A stretch of DNA of 64,000 nt from an uncultured Pelagibacteraceae bacterium (GCA_902622245.1 CACNPC010000002.1:167560-231559), one strand, 5' to 3'. Shown: positions 16,044 through 25,655, counted from the first letter of the stretch. The notes: generated by a model from the sequence alone, not told the origin. Translations and numbers: made by a program.

Positions 16044-17264
16044 TTATAGAAAGCCTTGTTCTTTTGCTTTACTCATGTAAGCTGCTTCCACATCTTTTAA
16101 AGCTTGTTCTGCTGACTCTTTACCTTGTAAAAATTCAACAATCTCACTTCCTAATGCACCATGCATTAAACCCATTTGTGGTAACATTGGATATGGTTTA
16201 GCTTTCATTTTAACAGCTTCGATAACTCCAATTGACTTTGGTCCAGGCTTAAAACCTTCAATTAACCAAACAGCTTGATCCGCTGCATCTGCAACCATCT
16301 TTTTGTTAGCAGCTGCATGTGCCAAAGCTCTAAATGTTGCTTCAGCATCAGCGTCAGATCTATTTTTTGCTAATGTGAAACCGTCCCACCATAAAGTCGC
16401 CGCTGGTATGTTTCCTCCAGCAACCGTTGCTGGTCCAGTTAATTTAGTTGCTGCTGTAATTTTTGCATCACCATCATCATCAAGCAATGTTCCTGATCTT
16501 GATGCCCAAAGAGTCATTAATGCAACATTTCCAGATTCCCATTCAACTTTAATAGCTTCACTATCGTGAGTTAAATAATCTGGGTTACTTAAACCTGCTA
16601 ATTTTTTTAGCATATTTAATGTCGCTACACCTTTTGCATTGTTAATGCTTGGTTGAGCAGTTCCTGTTTTAAAGAATTCTCCTCCATGTCCAATGTACAT
16701 GTTAACGAATTCTTCTGCTAAATTCCAACCAGCTTTGTATGCTGCTGCGTAAGGATATTGCATTTTACCAGATGCTCTTATTTTTTCTGATGCCGCTACT
16801 ACTTCCTCATATGTTTTAGGAACAGCTATACCCAATTCTTTTAAAACATCTTCTCTGTAATATAAGTGCTGAGTGTTTGCCATAAAAGCAACTGCCATTA
16901 TTTTCCCATCAATTGTTATCAATTGAGAATCTTGTATTCCTTTTCCATATTTCTTAACAAGATCATCAAGTGGTCTAATTAAGTCTTGGTTCATCAAAGG
17001 AACTATAGAGCTATTTGCTGCAATTCTTGCAGAAAACTCTGATGGATTTGCAGTTAGAGCTGGCACAGCAATTTTATTGTGCTCAGATGAGTGTGTGACT
17101 TTAAAATCAGCACTTCCTTTACATCCTTTAGCTGTTTCCACGAAAGTTCTTAAAGCTGGAAAATCGTTAGCTAAAATATTTATTGATCCACTCTTAATGT
17201 TACAATCCGCGTAAGCAGAAGTTCCAAAAAGAAGAAACAATAAAGATATTAATATTTTTTTCAT
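16044..17264 (-). CDS. ABC importer solute-binding protein, family 1 (MalE-like)
   Basis: A 406-residue periplasmic receptor of solute-binding protein family 1, the group that binds sugars and related polyols. The start ATG at 17264 is chosen because GAGG stands about nine bases upstream; the earlier ATG at 17279 lies in front of that site. The signal peptide runs to about residue 20 (FGTSAYADC). A two-lobe pattern continues to the C-terminal GALGSEIVEFLQGKESAEQALKD helix. It is the first gene of the importer operon and is followed by a hairpin. The ligand is not readable. Confidence 0.92.
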   Translation of the reverse strand: MKKILISLLFLLFGTSAYADCNIKSGSINILANDFPALRTFVETAKGCKGSADFKVTHSSEHNKIAVPALTANPSEFSARIAANSSIVPLMNQDLIRPLDDLVKKYGKGIQDSQLITIDGKIMAVAFMANTQHLYYREDVLKELGIAVPKTYEEVVAASEKIRASGKMQYPYAAAYKAGWNLAEEFVNMYIGHGGEFFKTGTAQPSINNAKGVATLNMLKKLAGLSNPDYLTHDSEAIKVEWESGNVALMTLWASRSGTLLDDDGDAKITAATKLTGPATVAGGNIPAATLWWDGFTLAKNRSDADAEATFRALAHAAANKKMVADAADQAVWLIEGFKPGPKSIGVIEAVKMKAKPYPMLPQMGLMHGALGSEIVEFLQGKESAEQALKDVEAAYMSKAKEQGFL

Positions 17265-17337
17265 ATTTGTTTTCCTCATTAAATTTAAATTTATAGATGA
17301 AAGGATATATATTCCTTAGGGAATTTAAAAGTAGTTT

Positions 17338-18465
17338 TTAAATCGCATTTGACGCAAGCTCTGCACCTGCGACCAAAGATTCAAATTTTTTGTAAACAAT
17401 TTTTTCATCCACATTTCCAAAGCCAGCAAAAGTACTAAATCCACAATCACTTCCAGCCATTAATTGATTTTTATCAATTACTTTTGAATACTGAATTATT
17501 CTATTTTTTACTAACTCTTCATGCTCTACAAAATTTGATGTTGAGTCTATTACACCAGGAACTATTACTTTATCATTAGGAAGTTTTATGTTCTCAAAAA
17601 CCTTCCACTCATGAGCATGCCTTGGATTGGATGCCTCAATTAAATAAGTTTGGATATTTGCTTTTAATGCAATGGGTAATATTTTTTCTAATCCAATATC
17701 GTGAATATGCGGACCTTCATAATTTCCCCAGCAGATATGCATTCTCAACTTAGAGGCATCGATATCTTTGATTGCTTCGTTAAGACACTCGATTTGTTTT
17801 TCAGCTCTAACTAAAAATTCTTCATCTGATACATTTTTAAAGGTCATATGTCTTGCAAGCGCAAGATCTGGACAATCAATTTGTAATAATAAATCATTAT
17901 TTGTTATTTGATCATATTCAGTTTTCATCATTTTTGATAATGCCTCTAAATAATCATCATCATTTTTATAGAATTTGTTTGGAAGGAAATTTGAAATTAC
18001 TCCTGGTGAAGCAGAGTTAATAAATCCTTGAGGATGGTTATTTTTTTTTAACGCTGATTTTAAATTACTGATATCTTTAGTTAAAGATTTAGTATCTTTA
18101 ATTTTTAAATCACCAGTACAACATGGTCTTGTATAATTAGGCGTACCCCCTGATTTTGCAATTTTTTCTTTATATGATGGAAAATCATCTAAGTCTTTAG
18201 GAGCTCTTCTCTCACTTTCACCACTAAAGCCATGTAATCGATCTTTGACATAAGTGGCGTAACTTATTTTTGACATTTCACCATCACTTATAATGTCAAT
18301 CCCGATATCAATTTGTTTTTTTACAATTTTGTTTACATCTTCTTCAATTATCTGATCAAGTTTTCCTTGATCAAATAATTCATTTTTATCTTTTTTAAAA
18401 AGTATTTCAGATAGCTTTTTTGATCTTGGCAGACTTCCAACATGTGTGGTTTTAATTTTATCCAT
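17338..18465 (-). CDS. Methionine synthase II-like (MetE catalytic-domain) protein
   Basis: This 375-residue protein matches only the C-terminal catalytic barrel of cobalamin-independent methionine synthase (MetE, about 750 residues). It begins at ATG 18465, five bases after the upstream gene; an earlier ATG at 18492 would overlap that gene. The zinc site is conserved: the H-x-C motif MHICWGN near residue 255 and a GSDCGF cysteine near residue 345, with TTHVGSLPR at the start. It probably transfers a methyl group to or from a thiol, but the missing N-terminal domain and its context suggest a substrate other than folate-homocysteine. Confidence 0.8.
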   Translation of the reverse strand: MDKIKTTHVGSLPRSKKLSEILFKKDKNELFDQGKLDQIIEEDVNKIVKKQIDIGIDIISDGEMSKISYATYVKDRLHGFSGESERRAPKDLDDFPSYKEKIAKSGGTPNYTRPCCTGDLKIKDTKSLTKDISNLKSALKKNNHPQGFINSASPGVISNFLPNKFYKNDDDYLEALSKMMKTEYDQITNNDLLLQIDCPDLALARHMTFKNVSDEEFLVRAEKQIECLNEAIKDIDASKLRMHICWGNYEGPHIHDIGLEKILPIALKANIQTYLIEASNPRHAHEWKVFENIKLPNDKVIVPGVIDSTSNFVEHEELVKNRIIQYSKVIDKNQLMAGSDCGFSTFAGFGNVDEKIVYKKFESLVAGAELASNAI

Positions 18466-18470
18466 AGTTT

Positions 18471-19430
18471 TTACATTAATATTTGTTTCCAAATAGCCAC
18501 TTCATCAAATAATACCCATTCTCTTATTATTTTATCATCTCTTAATTCTGCATGATTTATACCCATTATAAATAAATCTTTGTCAGTCTTTTTCCCAAAT
18601 TCTTCACTGTCTTTAGAGTGTTTACCACTTAAAAACCATCTGATCGTAGCTTTTTGATTGTTATTTTTTTCATCCAATGATGCAACATGTTCGATTGTAA
18701 ATTTTATTTCAGAAAATATATTTTTTAAAGAGCTCCAATATTTAATTATATCTTCACTGCCATTTCCTACTTTATTACTTGGCCAAAATAGACTGGCTGC
18801 TCTATCATAATCTTCAAAATCATAATCGTTATTAAATATCTTCTTTAAAATATTAGAATATATATAGCCTGATGAAACTTCATTAACTTTTACTGGAGTA
18901 TACTCTGACTTTTTATCAGAAGATCTATTAAAAACTTTGATAGCTTTAGATACGCCACCTTCTTTATCAATTAAATGCCTTGCAAATTGCTCAGGTGTAT
19001 AACCTAGCTGTCGAACAATTGCGCCTTGATCTCTCACAATCCACTCATCATAAACCTGATTATTTTTACATGCACAGTCAGCAATAACTCTATAAACAAT
19101 TTTGTTTCCTGTTTTTTTTCCGTAATATCCGTCATTTAAATGTGTAGCTTTACTCAGAATTCTGTGAGATGAATGATATCCTTCATCGTCATTTCCACTC
19201 CAAATTACATCTTCACCTAATAATTGTCTGTCTGGAAATTCGTCTAAAGTTTTATAAGTTGCATCAATAACAGGTTTAAAACCATAGGTTATTCCAAAGG
19301 GTGATCTTACGGGGATATTCTCTGAATAATATTTAGATATCGACTCGACATCTTTCCCTTCCCAAATTTGTTTAGTAATTTTTAAAATGTAATCAGTTAA
19401 ATTTTTATAATTACTATCAAATCCTTTCAT
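18471..19430 (-). CDS. Tandem NTF2/SnoaL-like protein
   Basis: A 319-residue protein with two NTF2-type domains: the first about residues 15-145 (YYSENIPVRSPFGITYGFKPVIDATYKTL), the second about 190-315 (DYDRAASLFWPSNKVGNGSEDIIKYWSSLKN). Each has the cone-shaped strand pattern used for small-molecule binding or isomerisation. It starts on the stop of the bicupin gene (TAATG) and is followed after five bases by the MetE-like gene. It is related to the divergent protein at 20410-21486. Function unknown. Confidence 0.75.
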   Translation of the reverse strand: MKGFDSNYKNLTDYILKITKQIWEGKDVESISKYYSENIPVRSPFGITYGFKPVIDATYKTLDEFPDRQLLGEDVIWSGNDDEGYHSSHRILSKATHLNDGYYGKKTGNKIVYRVIADCACKNNQVYDEWIVRDQGAIVRQLGYTPEQFARHLIDKEGGVSKAIKVFNRSSDKKSEYTPVKVNEVSSGYIYSNILKKIFNNDYDFEDYDRAASLFWPSNKVGNGSEDIIKYWSSLKNIFSEIKFTIEHVASLDEKNNNQKATIRWFLSGKHSKDSEEFGKKTDKDLFIMGINHAELRDDKIIREWVLFDEVAIWKQILM

Positions 19431-20368
19431 TAGATCTGACTAACAAAATTTAAAATACTGTTTTTTGAATTATTACAAGAGATATTTATTTTGCTACTCA
19501 AAGGAACTGAAAAAGTATCTCCTTTTTCTAATTTTATATTAGAGTTTCCTATCACTATTTTCCAATTACCTTCTTGAGCAAAAAGTACAGTTGGCTTTAT
19601 ACATTCAATATCTTTAATTTCGCCAGATATAGAATTTAATGTTGTTAAATTAAATCCGGTATTTTGTTTGATTGAAGGTTCATAAGTTTTTTTATTAAAT
19701 TTGTTTCCTAATACTTGATATAATTTAATACCATTAATTTCATCGCTGATATTGTTTTGTTTATTTCTATAAATATTTTTTTCTAATTCTTCTGGCAAAT
19801 AATTATCAAATCTTTCTAATTCATCTTGAGTTATAGGCTCTATCATCTTTCTACCGTTAGGCACTTCAACCTTTTTTAAATCTATTAACGAATTATCATC
19901 AAGCAATGCCATACCGGTCTCTTTTGCCTTTTTTAAAATTTCTGGAACCCATGTTATTATACCAGGATCATCTCCGCCTAATACAACAAACATCAAACTT
20001 TCTTTATCTCCAACATTTTCAAATGCTCTGAACATATTTGTAGGCATTGAAATTATATCGCCAGCTTCTAATATTGTTTCTTGTTTTCCATCAGCACCCC
20101 AATAAAATCTCCATTTACCTGAGTAAATTACAAATACTTCAGCCGTAGTATGACTATGAAGACCAGATCCATTTTTTGGCATAGCACTCACTGCTCCTAA
20201 ATTATACCCATGTAAAGACTGTATTTTTATTAGTTGTTTGGTGTCTTCAGCGACACCACGTCCAATAATTGTATAATTTTTTCTTTGTTTATGACCTTCT
20301 AATCTACCCTCTACAAAAGGAAGACTACTCGGAACGAGCTCATTAAATTTTGCCAATCTATCAATCAT
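19430..20368 (-). CDS. Bicupin protein
   Basis: A 312-residue protein with an N-terminal cupin barrel containing the metal motif GLHSHTTAEVFVIYSGKWRFYWG (H-x-H...E) and a motif-2 region GDIISMPTNMFRAFENVG, then a weaker second barrel (GNWKIVIGNSNIKLEKGDTFSVP). The second has lost the histidines, so only one metal site is likely. No signal peptide. Cupins of this size include ring-cleaving dioxygenases and isomerases. It overlaps the tandem SnoaL gene by one base and is divergent from a similar protein. Confidence 0.78.
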   Translation of the reverse strand: MIDRLAKFNELVPSSLPFVEGRLEGHKQRKNYTIIGRGVAEDTKQLIKIQSLHGYNLGAVSAMPKNGSGLHSHTTAEVFVIYSGKWRFYWGADGKQETILEAGDIISMPTNMFRAFENVGDKESLMFVVLGGDDPGIITWVPEILKKAKETGMALLDDNSLIDLKKVEVPNGRKMIEPITQDELERFDNYLPEELEKNIYRNKQNNISDEINGIKLYQVLGNKFNKKTYEPSIKQNTGFNLTTLNSISGEIKDIECIKPTVLFAQEGNWKIVIGNSNIKLEKGDTFSVPLSSKINISCNNSKNSILNFVSQI

Positions 20369-20409
20369 ATTCTTGTTATTTATCTCTATTTAAATATAAA
20401 TTGCAATTT

Positions 20410-21486
20410 ATGCAAATAGAACAATTTGATACAGGACTTAAAAATCAAAATAATTTTCAAGAATTAAAAATCACAGCTGAAGAAAATAAACAAAATAAAC
20501 AAATAGTTAGAAATTATTTGAACAATATTTACAAGCTTGGACCATCTAAAATAGAAGAAAATTTAAGCAAATATTTTAGCGAAGATGTAAATATTAAATG
20601 TTTTTTTCCATTAAATGAATTTAAAGGTTTGTCTAATTTTAGGGATAAATTTTGGACCCCACTTTTTGATGCGTTTCCTGATTTAGAGAGAAGAGAACAA
20701 CTCGTTATAGGCGGAGCCTTTAGAGATAAATTTCAAGTTGGAACAATATCTACCTTATCAGGAATTTTTAAAAAGAAATGGCTAAATGTAGAGCCAAATT
20801 TTAAAATGGTAAATTTAAGATGCTGTGAGATACACGAATTAAAAAACGATAAAATTATTGAAAGTCACATTTTAATCGACACAATAAATTTTCTAAATCA
20901 AGTAGGGAAGTTTCCAATAAATCCTTCAAGAGGGTATGAGGGCATTTGGATGACACCAATAAATACAGATGGTGTAAATTTTTACGAAAACAATTTAGAT
21001 GTTTCAAAAGCCACTCTAGATCAATCTCTTACTATGCAAAGAAGTTTAAATATTAAACCAGAATTAGAAGCATCATCTGACTCTGATTTAAAAGAAAAAC
21101 TTATTAATCACCCACAAAAAGATTTTTGGCATGAAAAAATGATTTGGTATGGACCTAGCGGTATAGGAACAGCACGCTCTTTGGAAGGTTTCATTGATCA
21201 TCATCAACTTCCTTTTAGAAAAACATTTAAAGAAAGAAATTACTGGGAATTAGGACATTATTGTGAATTAGGAGATGGTAAATTTTCACTTACTGCTGGA
21301 TGGCACAGTATACAAGCAGTGTATGATTCAAATGATTGGCTAGGATATAATTCAAATAAAAATAAAGTAACTATGAGAGTTATGGATTTTTATCATCATG
21401 ATGAGGGAAAAATCAGAGAAAATTGGGTACCGATAGATCTAGCGCATATATTAAGTCAGATCGGAATTGATATTTTTAAATCTTGA
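20410..21486 (+). CDS. Tandem NTF2/SnoaL-like protein, divergent
   Basis: A 358-residue protein with two NTF2-type domains, starting at ATG 20410. A longer reading would overlap the divergent bicupin gene by 19 bases, so this start is favoured. The first domain covers about residues 25-165 (YFSEDVNIKCFFPLNEFKGLSNFRDKFW), the second about 210-355 (MIWYGPSGIGTARSLEGFIDHHQLPFRK). It is a homologue of the 319-residue protein at 18471. They probably act on related substrates in one pathway. The gene is convergent with the HisD-like gene. Confidence 0.78.
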   Translation: MQIEQFDTGLKNQNNFQELKITAEENKQNKQIVRNYLNNIYKLGPSKIEENLSKYFSEDVNIKCFFPLNEFKGLSNFRDKFWTPLFDAFPDLERREQLVIGGAFRDKFQVGTISTLSGIFKKKWLNVEPNFKMVNLRCCEIHELKNDKIIESHILIDTINFLNQVGKFPINPSRGYEGIWMTPINTDGVNFYENNLDVSKATLDQSLTMQRSLNIKPELEASSDSDLKEKLINHPQKDFWHEKMIWYGPSGIGTARSLEGFIDHHQLPFRKTFKERNYWELGHYCELGDGKFSLTAGWHSIQAVYDSNDWLGYNSNKNKVTMRVMDFYHHDEGKIRENWVPIDLAHILSQIGIDIFKS

Positions 21487-21499
21487 AAACTAAAGTTCT

Positions 21500-22786
21500 C
21501 TAATTTGAAAAACCATATTTTCGAAGTCTTACATCACCAGTTCTAGCATGAGCTTCCATACCTTCATATCTAGAAATTCTAGCCGCTGCAGCACCAACTT
21601 CTTTGTTAGATTCTTTATTCATTTTTTGGTAAGTGACTGTTTTTATAAATTTTCCAACGTATAAGCCTCCAGTATATTTTCCTGCACCTTTTGTTGGTAG
21701 AATATGATTTGGTCCAGAGCATTTATCTCCATACGCAACTGTTGTTTCCTCACCTAAAAATAAAGAACCATAATTTTTAAGATTTTTTAAATACCAGTCT
21801 AAGTCTTCAGCTTGAACCTCTAAATGTTCTGGTGCATATTCATCACTCACTTTCATCATTTCTTCTTTGGTATCACACATAATTACTTCTCCATAATCTC
21901 TCCATGCAGCATCAGCATTATTTCTGTTATGTTCAGGTAGTTCTTGAATAATTTCTGGAACTCTTTTCATAACATAATCACATAAAGATTTATCAGTAGT
22001 GTAAAGCCAAGCTGGAGAGTCAGGACCATGTTCAGCCTGTCCAACTAAATCATAAGCGATTATTTCTTTGTCAGCTGTATGATCTGCAATAATGCCTATT
22101 TCGGTTGGTCCTGCAAATAAATCAATTCCAACTTTTCCAAATAAAATCCTTTTAGACTCTGCTACAAATTTATTTCCAGGTCCAACAATCATATCTACTT
22201 CTGGATTACCAAAGCAACCATATGCAAGCGCACCAATTGCTCCTATACCGCCAATGTTCATAATTACATCTGCACCACAAAGGTTAGCTGTATAAATTAT
22301 AATTGGGTTAGCACCATTTGAATCTTTCGGCGGACTTGTTGCAATTACATTTTTTACTCCAGCAACTTTTGCAGTTGTCACACTCATTATAGCAGAGGCG
22401 ATATTGTTATATCTTCCACCGGGCACGTAACACCCAACGGTATTTACAGGTATTAATTTTTGCCCTGCTATTAAACCAGGCGATAATTCAACTTCTGAGT
22501 CTTTTCCAAGATTTTCTAGTTGATGTTCTGCAAACTTCCTTACTCTTTCATGAGAGAACTGAATATCATCTTTAATCTTCTGATCTAAAGTTTTATTTAT
22601 TTCCTCAATTTTTTCTTTGCTAACAATTATATCACCTTCATAATTATCAAATTTTTTTAAAATATCTTTAACACCTTGATCTTTAGTTTTTTCTAAATCT
22701 TTTAAAATAGAACTTACCTTAGTTCTTGTTTCATCTTCTCCTGTAAATGCAGTTTTTTCAGCTTTTTTTATATAAGTAATTGCCAT
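21500..22786 (-). CDS. Histidinol dehydrogenase-family enzyme, HpsN (sulfopropanediol dehydrogenase)-like
   Basis: A 428-residue zinc, NAD-dependent dehydrogenase of the HisD family. Metal ligands Q and H sit in VGQAEHGPDSP, the catalytic E-H in EYAPEHLEV, D in AYGDKCSGPNHILPT and H in MEAHARTGDVRL. The stretches YGSLFLGEETTVAYGDK and TGGLYVGKFIKTVTYQ match, from memory, the paralogue group containing sulfopropanediol dehydrogenase (HpsN) more than biosynthetic HisD. No other his gene is nearby, whereas Ldh2-type and SuyB genes are. Use as true HisD remains possible. Confidence 0.85.
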   Translation of the reverse strand: MAITYIKKAEKTAFTGEDETRTKVSSILKDLEKTKDQGVKDILKKFDNYEGDIIVSKEKIEEINKTLDQKIKDDIQFSHERVRKFAEHQLENLGKDSEVELSPGLIAGQKLIPVNTVGCYVPGGRYNNIASAIMSVTTAKVAGVKNVIATSPPKDSNGANPIIIYTANLCGADVIMNIGGIGAIGALAYGCFGNPEVDMIVGPGNKFVAESKRILFGKVGIDLFAGPTEIGIIADHTADKEIIAYDLVGQAEHGPDSPAWLYTTDKSLCDYVMKRVPEIIQELPEHNRNNADAAWRDYGEVIMCDTKEEMMKVSDEYAPEHLEVQAEDLDWYLKNLKNYGSLFLGEETTVAYGDKCSGPNHILPTKGAGKYTGGLYVGKFIKTVTYQKMNKESNKEVGAAAARISRYEGMEAHARTGDVRLRKYGFSN

Positions 22787-22845
22787 TATTTTTTCTCTAA
22801 TTTTACAAATGTTTAAATTATATAAGATGTTTATTCAATAGAAGT

Positions 22846-23757
22846 TTAATCTAAAGCAACAACGGCTGCAGCTATAGAAGCAAGTCTTGCTGTCGCATCA
22901 TCTGATCTACTTGTTATAACAACAGGTACTTTACCTCCAACAACTACGCCTGCTGCACATGCTCCCATAAAATAAATCATCATTTTTACAAGCGCATTTC
23001 CAGTTTCGACATTTGGAACTAATAATACATCAGCTTCCCCAGCAACTATATTCTCAATTCCCTTAATAGAAGCAGATTTTTTTGAAATACTATTGTCAAA
23101 TGCTAAGGGTCCAAAAATATCAGCATTAAAATTTTCTTTACTTGCCAATTCAGTTAATTCTTTAGCTTCAACCGAACTCTGTACACTATCAATAACTTCT
23201 TCTGTCGCTGAAAGGATAGAAATTTTTGGTCTTGGAATATTAATTCTATGACTAAAATCTATAACATTTTTTAAAATATGCATTTTAGTTTTTAGGTTAG
23301 GAGAAACATTCAATGCTCCATCAGTTATGATTAATGGTTTATCATCTTTTTGTAATGTCATATGCCAAATATGACTTAGTCTTGTTTTTCCAATTAATTT
23401 ATATTCTCTTCTAAGAACTTCTTTCATCAATATATCAGTATGAATATGTCCTTTTACTATAATTTTTACTTTATCTTCCGATGCAAGTTTGGTTGCAATT
23501 CCAGCTGTATTATTTTCAACTGGCTCATTAATTATTTCAAAATTTGATATATCAAATTTAAGTTCATCTGCGCATTCTTGTATTTTTTGTTTATCACCTA
23601 TTAATATTGGGGTGATCAATTTTTCAGAGACAGCATCCATTACTGACATCATTGGTAATTTTTTACCTGCATTTACAATGGCTGCTTTTACACCTCTTTT
23701 TTGATGAGCTATATTAAGTAGATTTACAGGACAAACTGTGGATTTATCAGATAACAT
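22846..23757 (-). CDS. Phosphate acetyl/butyryltransferase family enzyme
   Basis: A 303-residue Pta/Ptb-family enzyme that exchanges CoA and phosphate on acyl groups. The family pattern is seen in the TARLASIAAAVVALD C terminus, the EADVLLVPNVETGNALVKMM segment and the GHIHTDILMKEVLRR segment. In sulfonate catabolism such an enzyme turns the acetyl phosphate made by Xsc into acetyl-CoA; here no Xsc is visible, so this is suggestion only. It is 60 bases upstream of the HisD/HpsN-like gene and likely in the same operon. Confidence 0.88.
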   Translation of the reverse strand: MLSDKSTVCPVNLLNIAHQKRGVKAAIVNAGKKLPMMSVMDAVSEKLITPILIGDKQKIQECADELKFDISNFEIINEPVENNTAGIATKLASEDKVKIIVKGHIHTDILMKEVLRREYKLIGKTRLSHIWHMTLQKDDKPLIITDGALNVSPNLKTKMHILKNVIDFSHRINIPRPKISILSATEEVIDSVQSSVEAKELTELASKENFNADIFGPLAFDNSISKKSASIKGIENIVAGEADVLLVPNVETGNALVKMMIYFMGACAAGVVVGGKVPVVITSRSDDATARLASIAAAVVALD

Positions 23758-23841
23758 ATGAGTTTAAATATTTGTTATGGTTCTAAATATCAATATTTTT
23801 TATTACGTTCGATATAAAAATAGTTTAAAATTGAACAAACG

Positions 23842-24690
23842 ATGGAGATAGTTACAAAAATTGCACCTATAGCGTTAGCCCTTATAATGTTAGGTCTTGG
23901 ATTGGGCTTATCAACTAGAGATTTTTTAAGAGTTATAAATAATCCAAAAGATTTTACAGTCGGAATAATTTGTCAATTAATCCTTCTCCCAATCGTCGCT
24001 TATATTTTACTTTTAATATTAAGATTACCAGTTGAATTAGCATTAGGATTAATGATTATTGCTGCAGCTCCTGGAGGAGTAACATCAAATGTTTTAACAA
24101 AATTTGCGAATGGAGATGTTGCATTATCTATTTCGTTAACAGCAGTAGGTAGTTTAATTAGTATTTTTTCTGTTCCATTTATTGTTTTTTCTTCAGCAAA
24201 ATTATTAGGTGTAACTGATTTATCCTCAGATATTACGATGACTGGTATTGCTCTTAAAATGGCACTAGTTGTAACTGTGCCAGTAATTCTAGGAATGATA
24301 ATTAGAAGATTTGCTGAAAACTTTATTTCTTCTAATATTAATATTGTAAATAGAATTACAGGTATTTTGTTTATTGTTGTATTTGCAGCAATATGGATTG
24401 AGGAAAGAGAAAATATAATATCATACTTAGGTCAAGCGGGTTTAGCTGTTTTAATATTAAACGTAGTCATGATGACTTTGGCATTTTACATTGCAAAAGG
24501 TTTTGCAACTGGAATACCACAAAGAAAATGTATTTCTTTAGAATGTGGATTACAAAATGGAACTTTAGCTGTATTTGTAGCAACACAAATTTTCAATGAT
24601 GTCGCTTACATGGTTCCCACCGCTGCTTATGCATTAGTAATGTATATAACTGGATTTATATTTATATATATTCTTAAAAATTCTAATTAA
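23842..24690 (+). CDS. BASS-family (bile acid:sodium symporter-like) transporter
   Basis: A 282-residue membrane protein with about ten hydrophobic segments and the BASS-family core motif ECGLQNGTLAVFV (sodium-site region), with the earlier AAAPGGVTSNVLTKFANGDVALSI segment matching the family crossing motif. These carriers cotransport organic anions with sodium. It stands divergent from the acyltransferase gene, and the substrate could be the acid handled by the nearby enzymes, but nothing proves it. Confidence 0.88.
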   Translation: MEIVTKIAPIALALIMLGLGLGLSTRDFLRVINNPKDFTVGIICQLILLPIVAYILLLILRLPVELALGLMIIAAAPGGVTSNVLTKFANGDVALSISLTAVGSLISIFSVPFIVFSSAKLLGVTDLSSDITMTGIALKMALVVTVPVILGMIIRRFAENFISSNINIVNRITGILFIVVFAAIWIEERENIISYLGQAGLAVLILNVVMMTLAFYIAKGFATGIPQRKCISLECGLQNGTLAVFVATQIFNDVAYMVPTAAYALVMYITGFIFIYILKNSN

Positions 24691-25645
24691 GATTTATTTG
24701 ATTGTAGGTTCTTTTTATAAAAACATTTATTGATTTTAAATTTTCATCTTGGATTATCGACATATCTTTAAAATTTTGTTTGCTGACATCAAAATTTATC
24801 AATTTATTTTTGTCTAAAGAAATAAATTTACTTTTAATTAATTTCTTGATTTTTCTTACTACTGTTGGTCTTGGTATTCCTGTTATTTCAGAAATAGACA
24901 TTGCATTAATTCCTTTTATTTTTTTATTAATAATTTTATCTCTCCATTTATCTAAATAACTATCAACTCCTTTAAGTTGCCTTCCAATTTTTGAATTATT
25001 ATTCAAAATTATAGTTGCTAAAATAGTAAATATTTCCATATCACCAAAATAATTTTTCCACCTTAAGCAATAAGGGAATAAAAATTTATAAAATTGATAC
25101 CAGCAAAATGAGAAATTATGTTTTATTAAGCTATTAATTTCATTACTGGACATTTCGTTTTTTATAACTTTTTCTTCTTTTAAAATTTGACTAAAAACAG
25201 ATAAAAGCGTACATATATTTTTTAATGTATCATTTGGCTGTGTTGAATTGTAAGCACTTCTATCTATTGTAATTTTCTTACCTTTTTTTTTAATTATTCC
25301 CTTTTTTTCTAGGCATATAACTTTTCTTCTGACACTTTCTTTTGGTATTTGAAGATCCTTGGATATTCTTATAAGGTTAATTTTCTCAATCTCTAATGTT
25401 TTATCCTTATAAAAATCATTGAAAGTAATATTTAAATTATTTCGTCTGTAAAAATCAAACTGCTTACTAATCAAATAAATTAAAATCGTGTAAGTATCTA
25501 TATCTTTAAACACTTTATAAGCACCGATTGTCCATTCAGACATAAGTTTTAAAAAAAAAGGACTTAAAATATCAAAATGATTTTTGAATATTTTATCGAT
25601 CAGTTCATCATCTAGTTCGGAATTTACACTTGGTAGCTGCTTCAT
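24683..25645 (-). CDS. Tandem winged-helix transcription regulator, internally duplicated
   Basis: A 320-residue protein with two related halves. Each has a tryptophan-rich helical region followed by a winged helix: HTH 1 about residues 91-127 (LIRISKDLQIPKESVRRKVICLE) and HTH 2 about residues 246-286 (MSISEITGIPRPTVVRKIKKLIKS). The halves align as residues about 28-130 and 180-288. I do not know the family. Two near-identical 18-bp sites upstream at 25656 and 25688 are candidate operators, so it may regulate itself and the small divergent gene. It overlaps the BASS gene by eight bases convergently. Confidence 0.72.
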   Translation of the reverse strand: MKQLPSVNSELDDELIDKIFKNHFDILSPFFLKLMSEWTIGAYKVFKDIDTYTILIYLISKQFDFYRRNNLNITFNDFYKDKTLEIEKINLIRISKDLQIPKESVRRKVICLEKKGIIKKKGKKITIDRSAYNSTQPNDTLKNICTLLSVFSQILKEEKVIKNEMSSNEINSLIKHNFSFCWYQFYKFLFPYCLRWKNYFGDMEIFTILATIILNNNSKIGRQLKGVDSYLDKWRDKIINKKIKGINAMSISEITGIPRPTVVRKIKKLIKSKFISLDKNKLINFDVSKQNFKDMSIIQDENLKSINVFIKRTYNQINLN

Positions 25646-25655
25646 AATGTATCAA

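Noticed and set aside
21500..22786. Simple naming as hisD of histidine synthesis
   Set aside because: No other his gene is near, and parts of the sequence look like the HpsN group. I report the family and leave specificity open.
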